From: JAYODW01 sp038116745
GTDB lineage: Bacteria; Pseudomonadota; Gammaproteobacteria; Ga0077536
DNA: 5,645 nt
Assembly: GCA_038116745.1 (NCBI GenBank)
Contig: JAYODW010000090.1
Span: 1-5,645, forward strand
Direction: 5' to 3'
Shown: positions 5,431 to 5,645 of the stretch, piece by piece
Numbering within the stretch: the stretch's first letter is position 1
Layout of the letters: every line of letters begins with the position of its first letter
The notes under the pieces: model-generated
What the model was told of the DNA's origin: nothing
Database searches by the model: none
The model's input: the letters and a program-made list of their open reading frames with translations, nothing else
Program-made: the position numbers and the translations under genes

Positions 5431-5645
5431 CCTCGACCTCACTGATTCGGAGCGGCAGTCTCGGGACCCCATACTCATCCAGTATGGCGTCGATAGCGCC
5501 TTGATTTTCCTCTATCAGCTTGTTCACCTGAGCGCGCCATGAACGGTCTGGGTGTCGAACTGCCATGGAGATCTGGAAATCAAATCGCAAACCAGGCTCG
5601 GCGCGCAGCGGGATGACGGCGATGTCGTGATCCCGGATCTGCTTC
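5414..5645 (-). CDS. MoxJ/XoxJ-like substrate-binding protein, C-terminal part
   Basis: The last 76 residues of a minus-strand gene are visible, entering at the window's right edge and ending at TGA (5416-5414). The stretches DIAVIPLRAEPGLRFDFQISMAV, WRAQVNKLIEENQGAIDAILDEYGVPRLP and a final acidic EDGDDD resemble the C-terminal end of the solute-binding-like proteins encoded beside PQQ-dependent methanol/ethanol dehydrogenases (MoxJ/XoxJ type). The pattern 'aV-PLR-EPG-RFdF-ISMaVR', then a helix ending 'I-aIL-eYGVP', is characteristic. These periplasmic proteins resemble ABC-transporter binding proteins and are thought to help the maturation or partner binding of the dehydrogenase. Recognition is from memory of the family, on a C-terminal fragment only. 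A quinoprotein dehydrogenase gene would be expected beyond the right edge. The next gene starts inside this one with a 17-bp overlap. Confidence 0.72.
   Translation of the reverse strand, partial: KQIRDHDIAVIPLRAEPGLRFDFQISMAVRHPDRSWRAQVNKLIEENQGAIDAILDEYGVPRLPLRISEVEDGDDD

Overview
The window looks like a stretch of a Gram-negative, proteobacterial-type chromosome. This rests on a TonB-dependent outer-membrane receptor, Sec-type signal peptides, a periplasmic c-type cytochrome domain and AGGA/GAGG ribosome binding sites. Nothing in it fixes the taxon. A marine or soil gammaproteobacterium with quinoprotein metabolism is a reasonable guess, not a demonstration. No tRNA, rRNA, CRISPR array, transposase or integrase is visible.

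Layout. (1) Positions 3-116 hold the last 37 codons of a plus-strand gene of unknown function ('gene A'). (2) Positions 242-2134, minus strand, encode a BtuB-sized TonB-dependent receptor. (3) A 128-bp divergent intergenic region follows. (4) Positions 2263-4404, plus strand, encode a 713-residue membrane-anchored quinohemoprotein: five predicted transmembrane helices, a six-bladed PQQ-dependent sugar (sorbosone/aldose) dehydrogenase domain, then a C-terminal monoheme cytochrome c domain. (5) Positions 4405-4710 hold no intact gene but contain a truncated, frameshifted copy of the gene A 3' end. (6) Positions 4711-5430 and 5414-5645 (cut by the window edge) are two overlapping minus-strand genes: a secreted protein of unknown function, preceded by the C-terminus of a MoxJ/XoxJ-like, quinoprotein-dehydrogenase-associated substrate-binding protein.

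The most striking structure is a perfect 35-bp direct repeat at 63-97 and 4648-4682, 4585 bp apart. Each copy lies inside the 3' end of gene A or its remnant. The repeats bracket exactly the receptor/dehydrogenase pair. Joining the two copies in thought leaves gene A ending in a TAG at 4696-4698, 12 bp from the convergent gene at 4711, which is a tidy ancestral arrangement. The two-gene module therefore looks like a cassette placed at the 3' end of gene A, either by site-specific integration or by homologous recombination with a related gene A.

Functional reading. The receptor and the dehydrogenase are divergently transcribed from a shared control region, so they may work together. The dehydrogenase needs PQQ and a sugar or aldehyde-type substrate in the periplasm, and its fused cytochrome would pass electrons to the respiratory chain. 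The receptor could import either the substrate or PQQ itself. The neighbouring MoxJ/XoxJ-like gene suggests that the host locus was already a quinoprotein region. The link between receptor and PQQ is inference, not shown by sequence.
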